DNA of 64,000 nucleotides from NCBI GenBank assembly GCA_030432695.1, contig JAUILN010000005.1:434001-498000 (forward strand), written 5' to 3'. The stretch's first letter is position 1. Each line of letters begins with the position of its first letter. The notes beneath the pieces were generated by a model that saw only the letters and a list, made by a program, of their open reading frames with translations, was not told the DNA's origin and did not search any database. Shown here one piece after another: positions 35,964-44,511 of the stretch. The translations under genes were made by a program, and so were the position numbers. The stretch is from a bacterium (GTDB lineage Bacteria; Planctomycetota; UBA1135; UBA2386).

Positions 35964-38309
35964 CTACAGACTCCCGTCGCGGGCCTGCTCGACCGCCACC
36001 TCACCCAGCATCCCGCGCAGCACCCGGAGCGCCAGCCCCTTGCCGCGCCGGCCCTGGTCGACGCTCGGTCCGATGCACGCCGGACAACCGGTCAGGCACG
36101 CGCAGCGCTGCACGATCCCGGCGGCAGCCTCCAGCACGTCGCGGTGGACCCGGAAGATCCGCTCCGACAGACCGACGCCGTTGGGCATCGCGTCGTAGAT
36201 GGTCAGCGTCGGTCGCTCGAAGTGCGGATGCATGAGTTCCCCGTGCACCGCGACGTCGCCGGGATCGACGCGGACGAACAGCGGCACCAGGCCCTGCACC
36301 AACTCGGCCAGGCCGCGCATCCCGCCGCCGTCGACGCCTTCCTTCAGCCCGCAGGCATCGGCCAGCGCCGGATCGAGAGCCAGCACGCAGGCCTCGGTCT
36401 CGAACTCCTCGGGCGGCAGATCGATCTCGCCGATGCCGACGTTCTCACGGGTGTAGAAGCGCAGCTTCTTGAACGCCTTGGCCAGCGTCGAGACGTGGAC
36501 CTCGCCGTGATGGGCCCGGTAGGCCGGGTAGTCGATGGTCTCGTCGACATGCAGGATCCGCACCTCGGTCTCGGTGTCGGCCTCGGTGAAGTAGTCGACG
36601 TCGGCGCGGCGCACGTAGGCCCGCCGGTCGAGGTAGCGGAACTCCTCGACCAGGTACTGCTCGCCCTGGTGCCCGTAGATCGCGCCCTCGTAGACCTCGG
36701 TGATCGACGACGCCCGGTCGATCTCGGCCAGCACCCGCCCGGTCTCGCGGTCGTGGATCACCACGTTGTCCATGTCGGCCGCATTCAGGCTGACGCCCTC
36801 GGCCGGGTAGGTCTGGTCGGCGAAGTGGTAGCGATTGCCCTGACGGATCAGGATCCGCAGGTCGTCGGTGAGGAAGTCGAGCACGTCGTCGATGCCCTCG
36901 GCCCGACCGAAGGCCTCGCCACGCTGCACGGCCCCCCGCTCGAACGGCAGCTCGAACGCCGCGCACTTGACGTGGTTGGCGAGGATCACGGGGTTGTCCG
37001 GATCGACCGCCACCGCCTCGCGCGGCTTGTCGAACAGGTAGCCGGGATCGCGGACCAGGAACTGGTCCATCGCGAACGACCGCGCCACCAGCACCACGAG
37101 GCTCGCGTTCTGTCGTCGCCCGACCCGTCCCGCGCGCTGGAACGTGCTCGCCACCGTGCCCGGGTAGCCGAGCAACACGCAGACGTCGAGCGTGCCGATG
37201 TCGATGCCGAGTTCCAGCGCGCTGGTCGAGACCACCGCCTCGATGTCGCCCTTGCGCAGCCCCTGCTCGATGCTGCGCCGCAGGTTCGGCAGGTAGCCGC
37301 CGCGGTAGCCGGCCACCCGCGACTGCTCGAGGCCCTGCCTCCCGGCCTCGTCGCGCAGGTACTTGAGCAGCACCTCGGTGCCCGACCGCGTCCTGGTGAA
37401 GAAGATCGACTGCAGCCCGGTGTTCAGCAGCCGACCAGCCAACGCCCGACTGCTCTCCACTACCGACTGGCGGATGCCGCCAGCCTCGGACAGCACCGGC
37501 GGGTTCACGAACAGGAAGTGCTTGGGACCGCGCGGGCTGCCGTCCTCGTCGATCACCACCACGTCGCGCTCGAGCAGGGTCCGAGCGTGCGGCCCCGGGT
37601 TGCTGATCGTCGCGCTGCAGGCGCAGAAGGTCGGGTTCGCGCCGTAGTGGGCGCAGATCCGCTGCAGCCGCCGCAGCACGTTGGCGACGTGCGAGCCGTA
37701 GACCCCCGACAGCGTGTGCACCTCGTCCACCACCACGTAGCGCAGGTTGGTGAAGAGACCCTGCCAGCGGGTGTGGTTCGGCAGGATTCCCGCGTGGAGC
37801 ATGTGCGGGTTGGTGATCAGCAGGTGACCGGCCTCGCGCAGCGCCCGCCGGGTCGCCGGCGGGGTGTCGCCGTCGTAGACCGCGACCACCAGCTTGCCGT
37901 CCTCGGCGCCGCGATCGGCGGCACCGAGGATCGTCTCCAGCTCCGCCATCTGGTCGCGGGCCAGCGCCTTGGTGGGGAACAGGTAGAGCGCCCGGGCATC
38001 GCCCCGCTCGCGCAACAGCACGTCGAGCACGGGCAGGTGGTAGCACAGCGACTTGCCCGACGCGGTGGGCGTCGCCACCACCACGTCGCGGCCCTGGTGC
38101 AGCAGGTCGGCGGCGCGGCGCTGGTGGGTGTAGGGCTCGAGGATGCCGCGTGCCTCGAAGGCCTCGCGCAGCCTGGGCAGCACCCAATCCGGATACGGCT
38201 CGTGCCGCGCCGGCCGCGGCTCGACCCGGTGCCGCGCCTCGACCAGACCGATCTCGCCCGGCCGGTCGATCAGCTCGCGGACCAACCCCTCGACGTCGTT
38301 CGCGGCCAA
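35964..38309 (-). CDS. mrfA: MrfA (YprA)-like DEAD/DEAH helicase with DUF1998
   Basis: 781 residues. Helicase motifs: Q-like YTHQRRAADLL, Walker A VATPTASGKSLCYHLP, YLFPTKALARDQ, DEVH box VVVDEVHTLSGVYG, FCACSATISNP, FFTRTRSGTEVLLKYL, STSALELGIDIGTLD, and QRAGRVGRRQ. The C-terminus is a DUF1998/MZB region whose Cys cluster appears as CACLTGCPACIGPS, a predicted zinc site. This is the full MrfA architecture. Together with the adjacent exonuclease it should unwind and degrade the damaged strand during repair of bulky or alkylation lesions. Confidence 0.9.
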   Translation of the reverse strand: MAANDVEGLVRELIDRPGEIGLVEARHRVEPRPARHEPYPDWVLPRLREAFEARGILEPYTHQRRAADLLHQGRDVVVATPTASGKSLCYHLPVLDVLLRERGDARALYLFPTKALARDQMAELETILGAADRGAEDGKLVVAVYDGDTPPATRRALREAGHLLITNPHMLHAGILPNHTRWQGLFTNLRYVVVDEVHTLSGVYGSHVANVLRRLQRICAHYGANPTFCACSATISNPGPHARTLLERDVVVIDEDGSPRGPKHFLFVNPPVLSEAGGIRQSVVESSRALAGRLLNTGLQSIFFTRTRSGTEVLLKYLRDEAGRQGLEQSRVAGYRGGYLPNLRRSIEQGLRKGDIEAVVSTSALELGIDIGTLDVCVLLGYPGTVASTFQRAGRVGRRQNASLVVLVARSFAMDQFLVRDPGYLFDKPREAVAVDPDNPVILANHVKCAAFELPFERGAVQRGEAFGRAEGIDDVLDFLTDDLRILIRQGNRYHFADQTYPAEGVSLNAADMDNVVIHDRETGRVLAEIDRASSITEVYEGAIYGHQGEQYLVEEFRYLDRRAYVRRADVDYFTEADTETEVRILHVDETIDYPAYRAHHGEVHVSTLAKAFKKLRFYTRENVGIGEIDLPPEEFETEACVLALDPALADACGLKEGVDGGGMRGLAELVQGLVPLFVRVDPGDVAVHGELMHPHFERPTLTIYDAMPNGVGLSERIFRVHRDVLEAAAGIVQRCACLTGCPACIGPSVDQGRRGKGLALRVLRGMLGEVAVEQARDGSL

Positions 38310-38318
38310 GGCAGCCTC

Positions 38319-39047
38319 TCAGCGACCGGCCGGGTCGGCCGAGCCGTCCGCAGGGCTGGTCGGGTCGTCGAGCATCAGCGGCACGCCGGAGCGGGCCACG
38401 TTCGACTCGTCGAGGAACTCGAGGACCTCACCCATCAGCGCCTGCACCACCGAAGCGTAGACCCCGGGCAGCGGCGGCGGCTGCATCGACAGCCCGGTAC
38501 CCGTCGAGCGCTCGAACAGCCGCTCGACCCACTTCGGACGTTGTCCGGAGCCGTCGGCCGGGCCGAACACCTGGACCTGCATCGCCACCTCGGCGACCGC
38601 GCGACGACCCTCGACCAGTTCCTCGATGCCCGCACGACCACGGATCAGCTCGGCGCGGATCAGCAGCGCGTCGCTGGCCGGCGGTGGCGCCTCGTCGAGT
38701 CCCCCGACCACCCCGCTCTCGCCGAGCTCGCGGCGCAGCAGCTCGTCGAGCATCGTCGGCAGGCTGCGCCTCCAATAGCCCTCACCGTACCATTGGATCG
38801 GGTACGGGCCGAGACTGGCCTCCTCGGGCTGCGAGCCGCGCTTGTCGACCACCGGCAACACGAAGGCGATCCGGTCCGCGGCGACACGGGCCTGGTAGCC
38901 GGTCCCCGAGTAGAGCTCCGGGTCCTCGGCGAGATCGAACGACGTCTTGGGCGCGACGCACCCCGCCCCCACGAGGAGTGCGAACACGGACGCGACAACC
39001 AGCGAGCCGCGCCAGCGCACGGCCACCACCCGAGAGGATCCACCCAT
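38319..39047 (-). CDS. Lipoprotein of unknown function
   Basis: 242 residues from the ATG at 39047. A lipoprotein signal with lipobox VGAGC is followed by an alpha/beta chain: RIAFVLPVVDKRG, WYGEGYWRRSLPTMLDELLRREL, DALLIRAELIRGRAG, and RAVAEVAMQVQVFGPAD. The pattern of a conserved first strand, long helices and a repeated strand resembles outer-membrane-associated lipoproteins that assist envelope assembly, but I recognise no family. It lies 9 bases upstream of the helicase gene and could share its transcript. Confidence 0.7.
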   Translation of the reverse strand: MGGSSRVVAVRWRGSLVVASVFALLVGAGCVAPKTSFDLAEDPELYSGTGYQARVAADRIAFVLPVVDKRGSQPEEASLGPYPIQWYGEGYWRRSLPTMLDELLRRELGESGVVGGLDEAPPPASDALLIRAELIRGRAGIEELVEGRRAVAEVAMQVQVFGPADGSGQRPKWVERLFERSTGTGLSMQPPPLPGVYASVVQALMGEVLEFLDESNVARSGVPLMLDDPTSPADGSADPAGR

Positions 39048-39176
39048 GGCAGCGCATGCTAACCGGACTCGGCCCCAGACGGAGACCCGACCGTCCCGAT
39101 CCGGATCAACCCGAGCACCCACCCGGTCGATAGCTGCGGGGAACGCCGGGCCTCGAGGACCGGCGTTCGGGGATCG

Positions 39177-40364
39177 ATGGACGAAACGACCTGCCAACGC
39201 CCGGTTCGCGGTGCGTGGGCGCGAGCGGACGATGCCGGGGAGGCCGTCCGCCGACTGCGCCACGCCCTGCCGGACAGCGACCACGCCGCGCTCACCCTGT
39301 TCTTCTGCGCCGGCGGGTTCGACCGGATCCGTCTCGCCGCCGCACTCCGGGAGCAGTTCACCGGCGCCCCACGGATCGCGTGCACCACCGCGGGCGAGAT
39401 CACGCCCGAGGGGGCGCGGGACGGCAGCGTCACGGCCCTGCAGTTCGACGCGTCGCATTTCCGGGTCGCGGTCGGCGGCATTCCCGACGTCCACGAGCTC
39501 GGCATCGACGACGCGACGCGGCTGATCGAGGAGCTGCGCTCCGACCTCGACTCGGCCCCCCCGCTGCCCACCGCCTGCCAACGCGGCGCGCCCACCGACC
39601 TCGCCATCCTGCTGGTCGACGGCCTGTCGTCCGGCGAAGAGGTCCTGCTGGCCAACCTGACCCCAGGCCTCGGCGCAATCCCGTTGGTCGGCGGCTCTGC
39701 GGCCAACGGGCAACGCCTCGAACACGCGGGGATCTCGGTCGGTGGGGGATTCGCGAGCGGCGGCGCGGCCCTGGCCCTGGTCCGCACGACGCTGCCGGTG
39801 GTGAAGTTCAAGACCGAGAGCTTCGTGCTCGGCGAGCAACGCATCGTGGTCACCTCGGCGACGCCGAAGAGCCGTACCGTCCACGAGTTCAACGGTCGAC
39901 CCGCGATCGAAGAGTACGCGCGCATGATCGGTGTGGCGAAGGACGACCTCACCCCGGAGATCTTCGCCGAGCATCCGGTCGCGATCCGCGTCGCCGGCAT
40001 GGTCTACGTCCGCTCGATCCGCCAGCCGCTTCCCGACGGCAGCCTGCAGTTCCACTGCGCGATGGACGAAGGTCTGGTGCTGCACGACGTGCACGCCATC
40101 GACCTGGTGAACGACACTCGGCGGGCGTTCGCCCAGATGCGGGCCAGGCTCGGCGAGCCGACCGCGGTGCTGGCCTTCGACTGCATCCAGCGTCGGCTGG
40201 AGACCGAGCGCCTCGGCCGCGTCGAAGAGCTCGACCGCCTGTTCCAGGACAACCACGTCGTCGGCTTCCGCACCTACGGCGAGCAGTTCGGACGCACCCA
40301 CATCAACTTCACCCTCAGCGCGCTGGCGTTCGGATCGCCGGTCGCGTCCGAAGGACCACCGTGA
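39177..40364 (+). CDS. FIST sensor domain protein
   Basis: 395 residues containing FIST_N (about 35-215) and FIST_C (about 225-375) with nothing else: ALTLFFCAGGFD, IACTTAGEITPEG, AILLVDGLSSGEEVLLANL, IPLVGGSAANG, and the C-terminal VLAFDCIQRRLETE and VVGFRTYGEQFGRTHINFTLSALAF. FIST domains are thought to bind small molecules such as amino acids and usually sit in signalling proteins. Here the domain is a separate cytoplasmic protein whose gene overlaps the following hybrid kinase gene by four bases (GTGA), so it is very likely that kinase's sensory partner. Confidence 0.92.
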   Translation: MDETTCQRPVRGAWARADDAGEAVRRLRHALPDSDHAALTLFFCAGGFDRIRLAAALREQFTGAPRIACTTAGEITPEGARDGSVTALQFDASHFRVAVGGIPDVHELGIDDATRLIEELRSDLDSAPPLPTACQRGAPTDLAILLVDGLSSGEEVLLANLTPGLGAIPLVGGSAANGQRLEHAGISVGGGFASGGAALALVRTTLPVVKFKTESFVLGEQRIVVTSATPKSRTVHEFNGRPAIEEYARMIGVAKDDLTPEIFAEHPVAIRVAGMVYVRSIRQPLPDGSLQFHCAMDEGLVLHDVHAIDLVNDTRRAFAQMRARLGEPTAVLAFDCIQRRLETERLGRVEELDRLFQDNHVVGFRTYGEQFGRTHINFTLSALAFGSPVASEGPP

Positions 40365-42556
40365 CCGCCGACCAGGACGCACGCTGCCACGAGCTGCAGA
40401 CCGAGATCGACCGGCTCGAGGCCGTCAACCGGGTGCTGATGGACCGGGTCGAGCGGACCATCGACCTGCAGGGCAGGGAACTCGGGATCTACGAGACCGC
40501 GTCGGCGCTGGAGCAGAACGTCCGGGCCCGCACCCGTGAACTCCGCGAGGCGATGGAGCGGCTGGAGTTCGCCAACCGCGAGTTGCGCAGCGCCAAGGAT
40601 GCCGCGGACGCCGCGAACCGCGCCAAGTCCGAGTTCCTTGCCAACATGAGTCACGAGATCCGCACGCCGATGAACGGCGTACTGGGCCTCGCGGAACTGC
40701 TGGTGCAGAGCGACCTGCCGGCCGAGCACACCGAGACCGCCATGGCGATCCTGCAGTCGGCCGAGAACCTGTTGGCGATCATCGACGACATCCTGGACTT
40801 CTCGAAGATCGAAGCCGGGCGCCTCGAGCTCGAGTCGATCCCGTTCGACCTGCGCAACGTGGTGGAAACCACGCTGCAGCTGCAACGCCCCCGCGCCGAC
40901 GCCAAGGGCCTGGATCTCCGACACGAACTCGACCAGGCGATCCCTGCCTGGGTCCGCGGCGACCCCGGCCGACTCCGGCAGGTGCTGACCAACCTGATCG
41001 GCAACGCGATCAAGTTCACCGAACGGGGCCGGGTCGCGGTACGGATCCGGGTCGCCGCCAACCCGGCCACCGACGTCGACCCCGGGGTCCATGGCACCTG
41101 CATGCTCCACGTCGAGGTCGAGGACACCGGCGTGGGCATGGACGAGCTGGCGCTGCAGCGCGTGTTCGACGCGTTCGTCCAGGCCGACACGTCGACGACC
41201 CGACGCTTCGGCGGCACCGGCCTCGGGCTGGCGATCGCTCGCCAGCTCGTGCATCTGATGGGCGGCACCCTGGACGTTCACAGCACCCTGGGCCGCGGCT
41301 CGCGCTTCGGCTTCGACGTGAGCCTGGAGACGCTCGACGACTGCGGCACCCGCGAACTCGACTTCAGCCGACTCGACGTCGCGGTGCTCTCGCACGACGC
41401 GGCGATGGCCGACCGGCTCCGGAGGACGCTGGTCACTTTCGGGGTCGAGGTCACGCGCCTCGACCACGCCGCGGACCTGCGAACCGTCCTGTCGATCAGC
41501 ACCTGCCGCGAGCAGTGTCGGCGGGTCGTCCTGGTCGACGGAGCGCTGCCTCCGGACCAGCTGGACCTGCTGCGGGAGCCGACGCCGGACCCCGGTTCGG
41601 CGTGCCGCCCCCACTTCGCGCTGCTCGATCCGGCGTCGTCCGAGATCGCACGACCGGCGACCGCGCCGTTCCAACTGGTGATGCCCCACAGGCCCTCGAA
41701 CAGCATGCTGTTCGACTTCCTGGCTTCGTCGCTGGCTCGATCGGAGCACTCCCGGCATGTCGATGAACAGGAGCCACCCCGCGAGACCCGGCTTCACGGC
41801 CGCGTCCTGGTGGCCGAGGACAATCCGGTCAACCAGCGGGTCGCCCTCGGCATGCTGCGGAAGCTCGGCGTCGAGGTCGAGATCTGCGACGACGGCGAAG
41901 CGGCGCTGGACCGGGTCGGCGCCGGCGGGATCGATCTGGTGCTGATGGACTGCCACATGCCGCGGCTCGACGGCTTCGCCGCGACGCGCGCACTCCGAGC
42001 CGGGCGGATCCCCGGTCAGGAGCACCTGCCGGTCATCGCGCTGACCGCGAGCGCGACCGAGCAGGACAGCGCCCGCTGCCTGGACGCCGGGATGGACGAC
42101 TTCCTGAGCAAGCCGTATCGGCTGGCCCAGATGCGCGCGCTGCTCCGACGCTGGCTGCCGACGCACCACGAACGGCCCGAACTCGCGGAGACCTGTCCCG
42201 ACCGGATCCGCGAGGACCACTGGGCCGAGGTCACGCCCCAGTCCCCGCTCCCCACCGATGCCAGGGCACGACTCGGTTGGCGGCGCGAGGTCGCCGCGTT
42301 CCTCGACGACGCCCGCACGGCCACGTCGCGGCTCCGGGCCCTCGCCTGCGAGGACCAGAGGGAGCGACTCGCGACCACCGCGCTGGAGCTGTCGACCCGC
42401 GCCCGCCGGGCGGGCAGCCTCGACCTCGCCGCGCGCGCCGGTCGGCTGGTGGATGACGCCCGCGCCCCCGAGCGTCGTCCGCTGATCACCGCCACCGCGG
42501 AACTCGCGGAGCGGGTCGAGGAGCTGCGGCGGATCGCGATCCGGCCGGCGCCGTGA
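40361..42556 (+). CDS. Cytoplasmic hybrid histidine kinase partnered with FIST protein
   Basis: 731 residues from the GTG at 40361. Residues 1-85 are coiled coil with no membrane segment. HisKA (FLANMSHEIRTPMNG, phosphorylatable His near residue 98) and HATPase (NLIGNAIKFTERG; GVGMDELALQRVF; GGTGLGLAIARQL) follow to about 325. Next comes a degenerate receiver (about 330-470, VVLVDGALPPD but no Lys-Pro end), an intact receiver (482-605) with Asp in LVLMDCHMPRLDG and KPY, then an HPt-like helical tail where the expected His is replaced (TALELSTRARRAG). Output must go through the receiver or an outside HPt protein. Confidence 0.93.
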   Translation: MTADQDARCHELQTEIDRLEAVNRVLMDRVERTIDLQGRELGIYETASALEQNVRARTRELREAMERLEFANRELRSAKDAADAANRAKSEFLANMSHEIRTPMNGVLGLAELLVQSDLPAEHTETAMAILQSAENLLAIIDDILDFSKIEAGRLELESIPFDLRNVVETTLQLQRPRADAKGLDLRHELDQAIPAWVRGDPGRLRQVLTNLIGNAIKFTERGRVAVRIRVAANPATDVDPGVHGTCMLHVEVEDTGVGMDELALQRVFDAFVQADTSTTRRFGGTGLGLAIARQLVHLMGGTLDVHSTLGRGSRFGFDVSLETLDDCGTRELDFSRLDVAVLSHDAAMADRLRRTLVTFGVEVTRLDHAADLRTVLSISTCREQCRRVVLVDGALPPDQLDLLREPTPDPGSACRPHFALLDPASSEIARPATAPFQLVMPHRPSNSMLFDFLASSLARSEHSRHVDEQEPPRETRLHGRVLVAEDNPVNQRVALGMLRKLGVEVEICDDGEAALDRVGAGGIDLVLMDCHMPRLDGFAATRALRAGRIPGQEHLPVIALTASATEQDSARCLDAGMDDFLSKPYRLAQMRALLRRWLPTHHERPELAETCPDRIREDHWAEVTPQSPLPTDARARLGWRREVAAFLDDARTATSRLRALACEDQRERLATTALELSTRARRAGSLDLAARAGRLVDDARAPERRPLITATAELAERVEELRRIAIRPAP

Positions 42557-42641
42557 CCGGCTCACCCTGCCTGGAACCCGTTCGAGCATCAGGCTCGGTG
42601 ATGCCGCTGGTGGCTGAACTTCCGCCCAGCCAGTGGACGAC

Positions 42642-44474
42642 TCACTCTGGCCGGAGCAGCCGCAGATTGCGGCTCGTCAGCCGGCCGAGGCGGTAGGCGA
42701 GTTCGGGTCGCCGCGCGAGCACGCACCAGTCGCCGTCCTCGCCGTCGTGGATGCCGAGCTCGGCCAGTACGGTGCCGCTCGGACCGACCATCCGGATCAC
42801 CGCGTCCGGCGCGGCGTCGCCGAACCGCTCGTCGGTGACCGCGACCTCGTCGCCACGCAGCTCCCGGAGACCGCCTGCGATCTCGTCGAGCAGGCCGGCG
42901 TCGAGTTCGCCAGCCTCCCCGTCGACCCGCCACAGGCCGTCGTCGCCGTACACCATCCGTCGCTCGGCGTCCCCCACGGTGCAGACGATCCGTCGGATCA
43001 CGCCACCGCTTTCGACGTTGAGGATCTGCCGATCGACGTAGTCGGTCCAGGGCCGCCGGAGGACCACAGCGGCCTCGCGGTCGACCTCGACGACATGGGG
43101 TTCGTCGGCTCGCTTGACGAACACGCCGGCGGGTCGACCGGCATCCGGATCGGCAGGGGCCTCGGCGCCGAGCTGCAGCACGTCGAGCGGCTGGCCGCGT
43201 CGGTCGAGCAGTTCGACGCTGGTGCGCTCCTGTTCGCCGAGACCGTAGCGGGCCAGCTCGACAGCATCGTCCTCGACGAAGCGCAGCGTGTACATCCGAC
43301 GGATCGCGCCCAGCAGCTCGTTGGTCGCGGTCGGGTCCGCAGGGAGCGCAGCCGGCCTGGTGAGGCGATAGGCGCCGCCAGGTTCACGCTCCAGCTCGAG
43401 CAGCCGGTCGGCCGGCCCGGCGATGCGGATGGTCTGCGCCTCCTCGACCGGATGCGTGAGGAGATACTGCGCGCGCACGTCCTGCAGCGGCACCTCGACG
43501 GCCTGCGCGTAGGGCGGCGAGTCGACCAGGAACCACAGGTTGCGGCTCGCGGAATGTCCGAGGAACTGGCCGGCGCCCTCGAGCCGAGTCAGCGAAACAG
43601 CCTCGGAGCCGCGCGCACCCTGCACCTGGATCTCGACTTCGGCCTTGGCATCCGGGTCGATCGGGCCGGTCAGCTCGCCCGGCCGACCGCGCAGGAAGCT
43701 GCCGATCTGCAGGCCGAGCAGCGCTCCGACCAGGGTCTCGGCGCGGCCCGGGTCGAGGCGCAGGTCGAACGGTTCGACCAGTCGCCAGCCCTCGGCCCCG
43801 ACGCGTCGCAGCATCAGCCGCTCGCGGACGGTGTCCGGCCCTACCGATCCGGAGTCGTCGAGGACCAGACGGTCCAACACCACGAGCCGCGCCTCGGCGG
43901 CCTGATGTCCGAACACGTAGCGCTCGCGCCAGTCGTCGGCGGTGCCCTGCAGCGCGGTGTAGAGGCCGTACTCGCCGCGCCACACCTCGCCGTCGCGGCG
44001 CACGAACAGGTCGTCGCCGAATGGCCCCTGCTCGCCGATGTCGAAGCGGATCTCGTGGCCGTCGGCCCAGCGTGCGGTGAGCCAGGCCCGCGGCACGTCG
44101 AGACCCATCTGGCGCAGGCTGTCCTCGGAGGGCTCGCGGCCATCCTCGCCCTCGACCAGGTCGTCGGTGACCACCGGGATCAACCGCGAGGCGCCGAATG
44201 CGTCGAATACCGCTTCGAGCCGCGCACGCGAGACCACGTCGACGACCGGCTCGACGATCCGCCAGGGCGTGCCCGGTTCCCGTGCGAACTCGACCGGCGC
44301 GGCATCGGGGCTGGCCGAGAGCGTCACCTCGACCGCCTCGTGGAGGCTGCGCCCGCTCAACGCGGCGACCGGTTCGGGCCCGACATCGACCTGGTCGCGC
44401 TCGGTCCGCTCGCTCCACCACAGGGCGAAGCCCAGGCCGGCGACGACCAGCAGCAGGATCAGGGTTCCTCTCAT
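42642..44474 (-). CDS. Membrane-anchored DUF4340 protein
   Basis: 610 residues with an N-terminal membrane anchor (TLILLLVVAGLGFALWWSE) and a long extracytoplasmic part made of repeated DUF4340 modules: EFAREPGTPWRIVEPVVDVVSRARLEAVFDAF, WRLVEPFDLRLDPGRAETLVGAL, and YRLTRPAALPADPTATNELLGAI, each a beta-hairpin with W/Y-R-[IL]-x-x-P followed by a helix. The family is commonly found next to Gld-type ABC exporters. Its function is unknown; it may be the periplasmic partner of the GldG-like subunit, whose gene lies 37 bases upstream. Confidence 0.88.
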   Translation of the reverse strand: MRGTLILLLVVAGLGFALWWSERTERDQVDVGPEPVAALSGRSLHEAVEVTLSASPDAAPVEFAREPGTPWRIVEPVVDVVSRARLEAVFDAFGASRLIPVVTDDLVEGEDGREPSEDSLRQMGLDVPRAWLTARWADGHEIRFDIGEQGPFGDDLFVRRDGEVWRGEYGLYTALQGTADDWRERYVFGHQAAEARLVVLDRLVLDDSGSVGPDTVRERLMLRRVGAEGWRLVEPFDLRLDPGRAETLVGALLGLQIGSFLRGRPGELTGPIDPDAKAEVEIQVQGARGSEAVSLTRLEGAGQFLGHSASRNLWFLVDSPPYAQAVEVPLQDVRAQYLLTHPVEEAQTIRIAGPADRLLELEREPGGAYRLTRPAALPADPTATNELLGAIRRMYTLRFVEDDAVELARYGLGEQERTSVELLDRRGQPLDVLQLGAEAPADPDAGRPAGVFVKRADEPHVVEVDREAAVVLRRPWTDYVDRQILNVESGGVIRRIVCTVGDAERRMVYGDDGLWRVDGEAGELDAGLLDEIAGGLRELRGDEVAVTDERFGDAAPDAVIRMVGPSGTVLAELGIHDGEDGDWCVLARRPELAYRLGRLTSRNLRLLRPE

Positions 44475-44511
44475 GGACGAAGCCCCCTCGCGGGGCGCGC
44501 AGGGCGACGGT

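Noticed and set aside
35682..39062. 1126-codon rightward frame opposite the helicase
   Set aside because: Antisense shadow of mrfA, mrfB and the lipoprotein; no start signal or family similarity.
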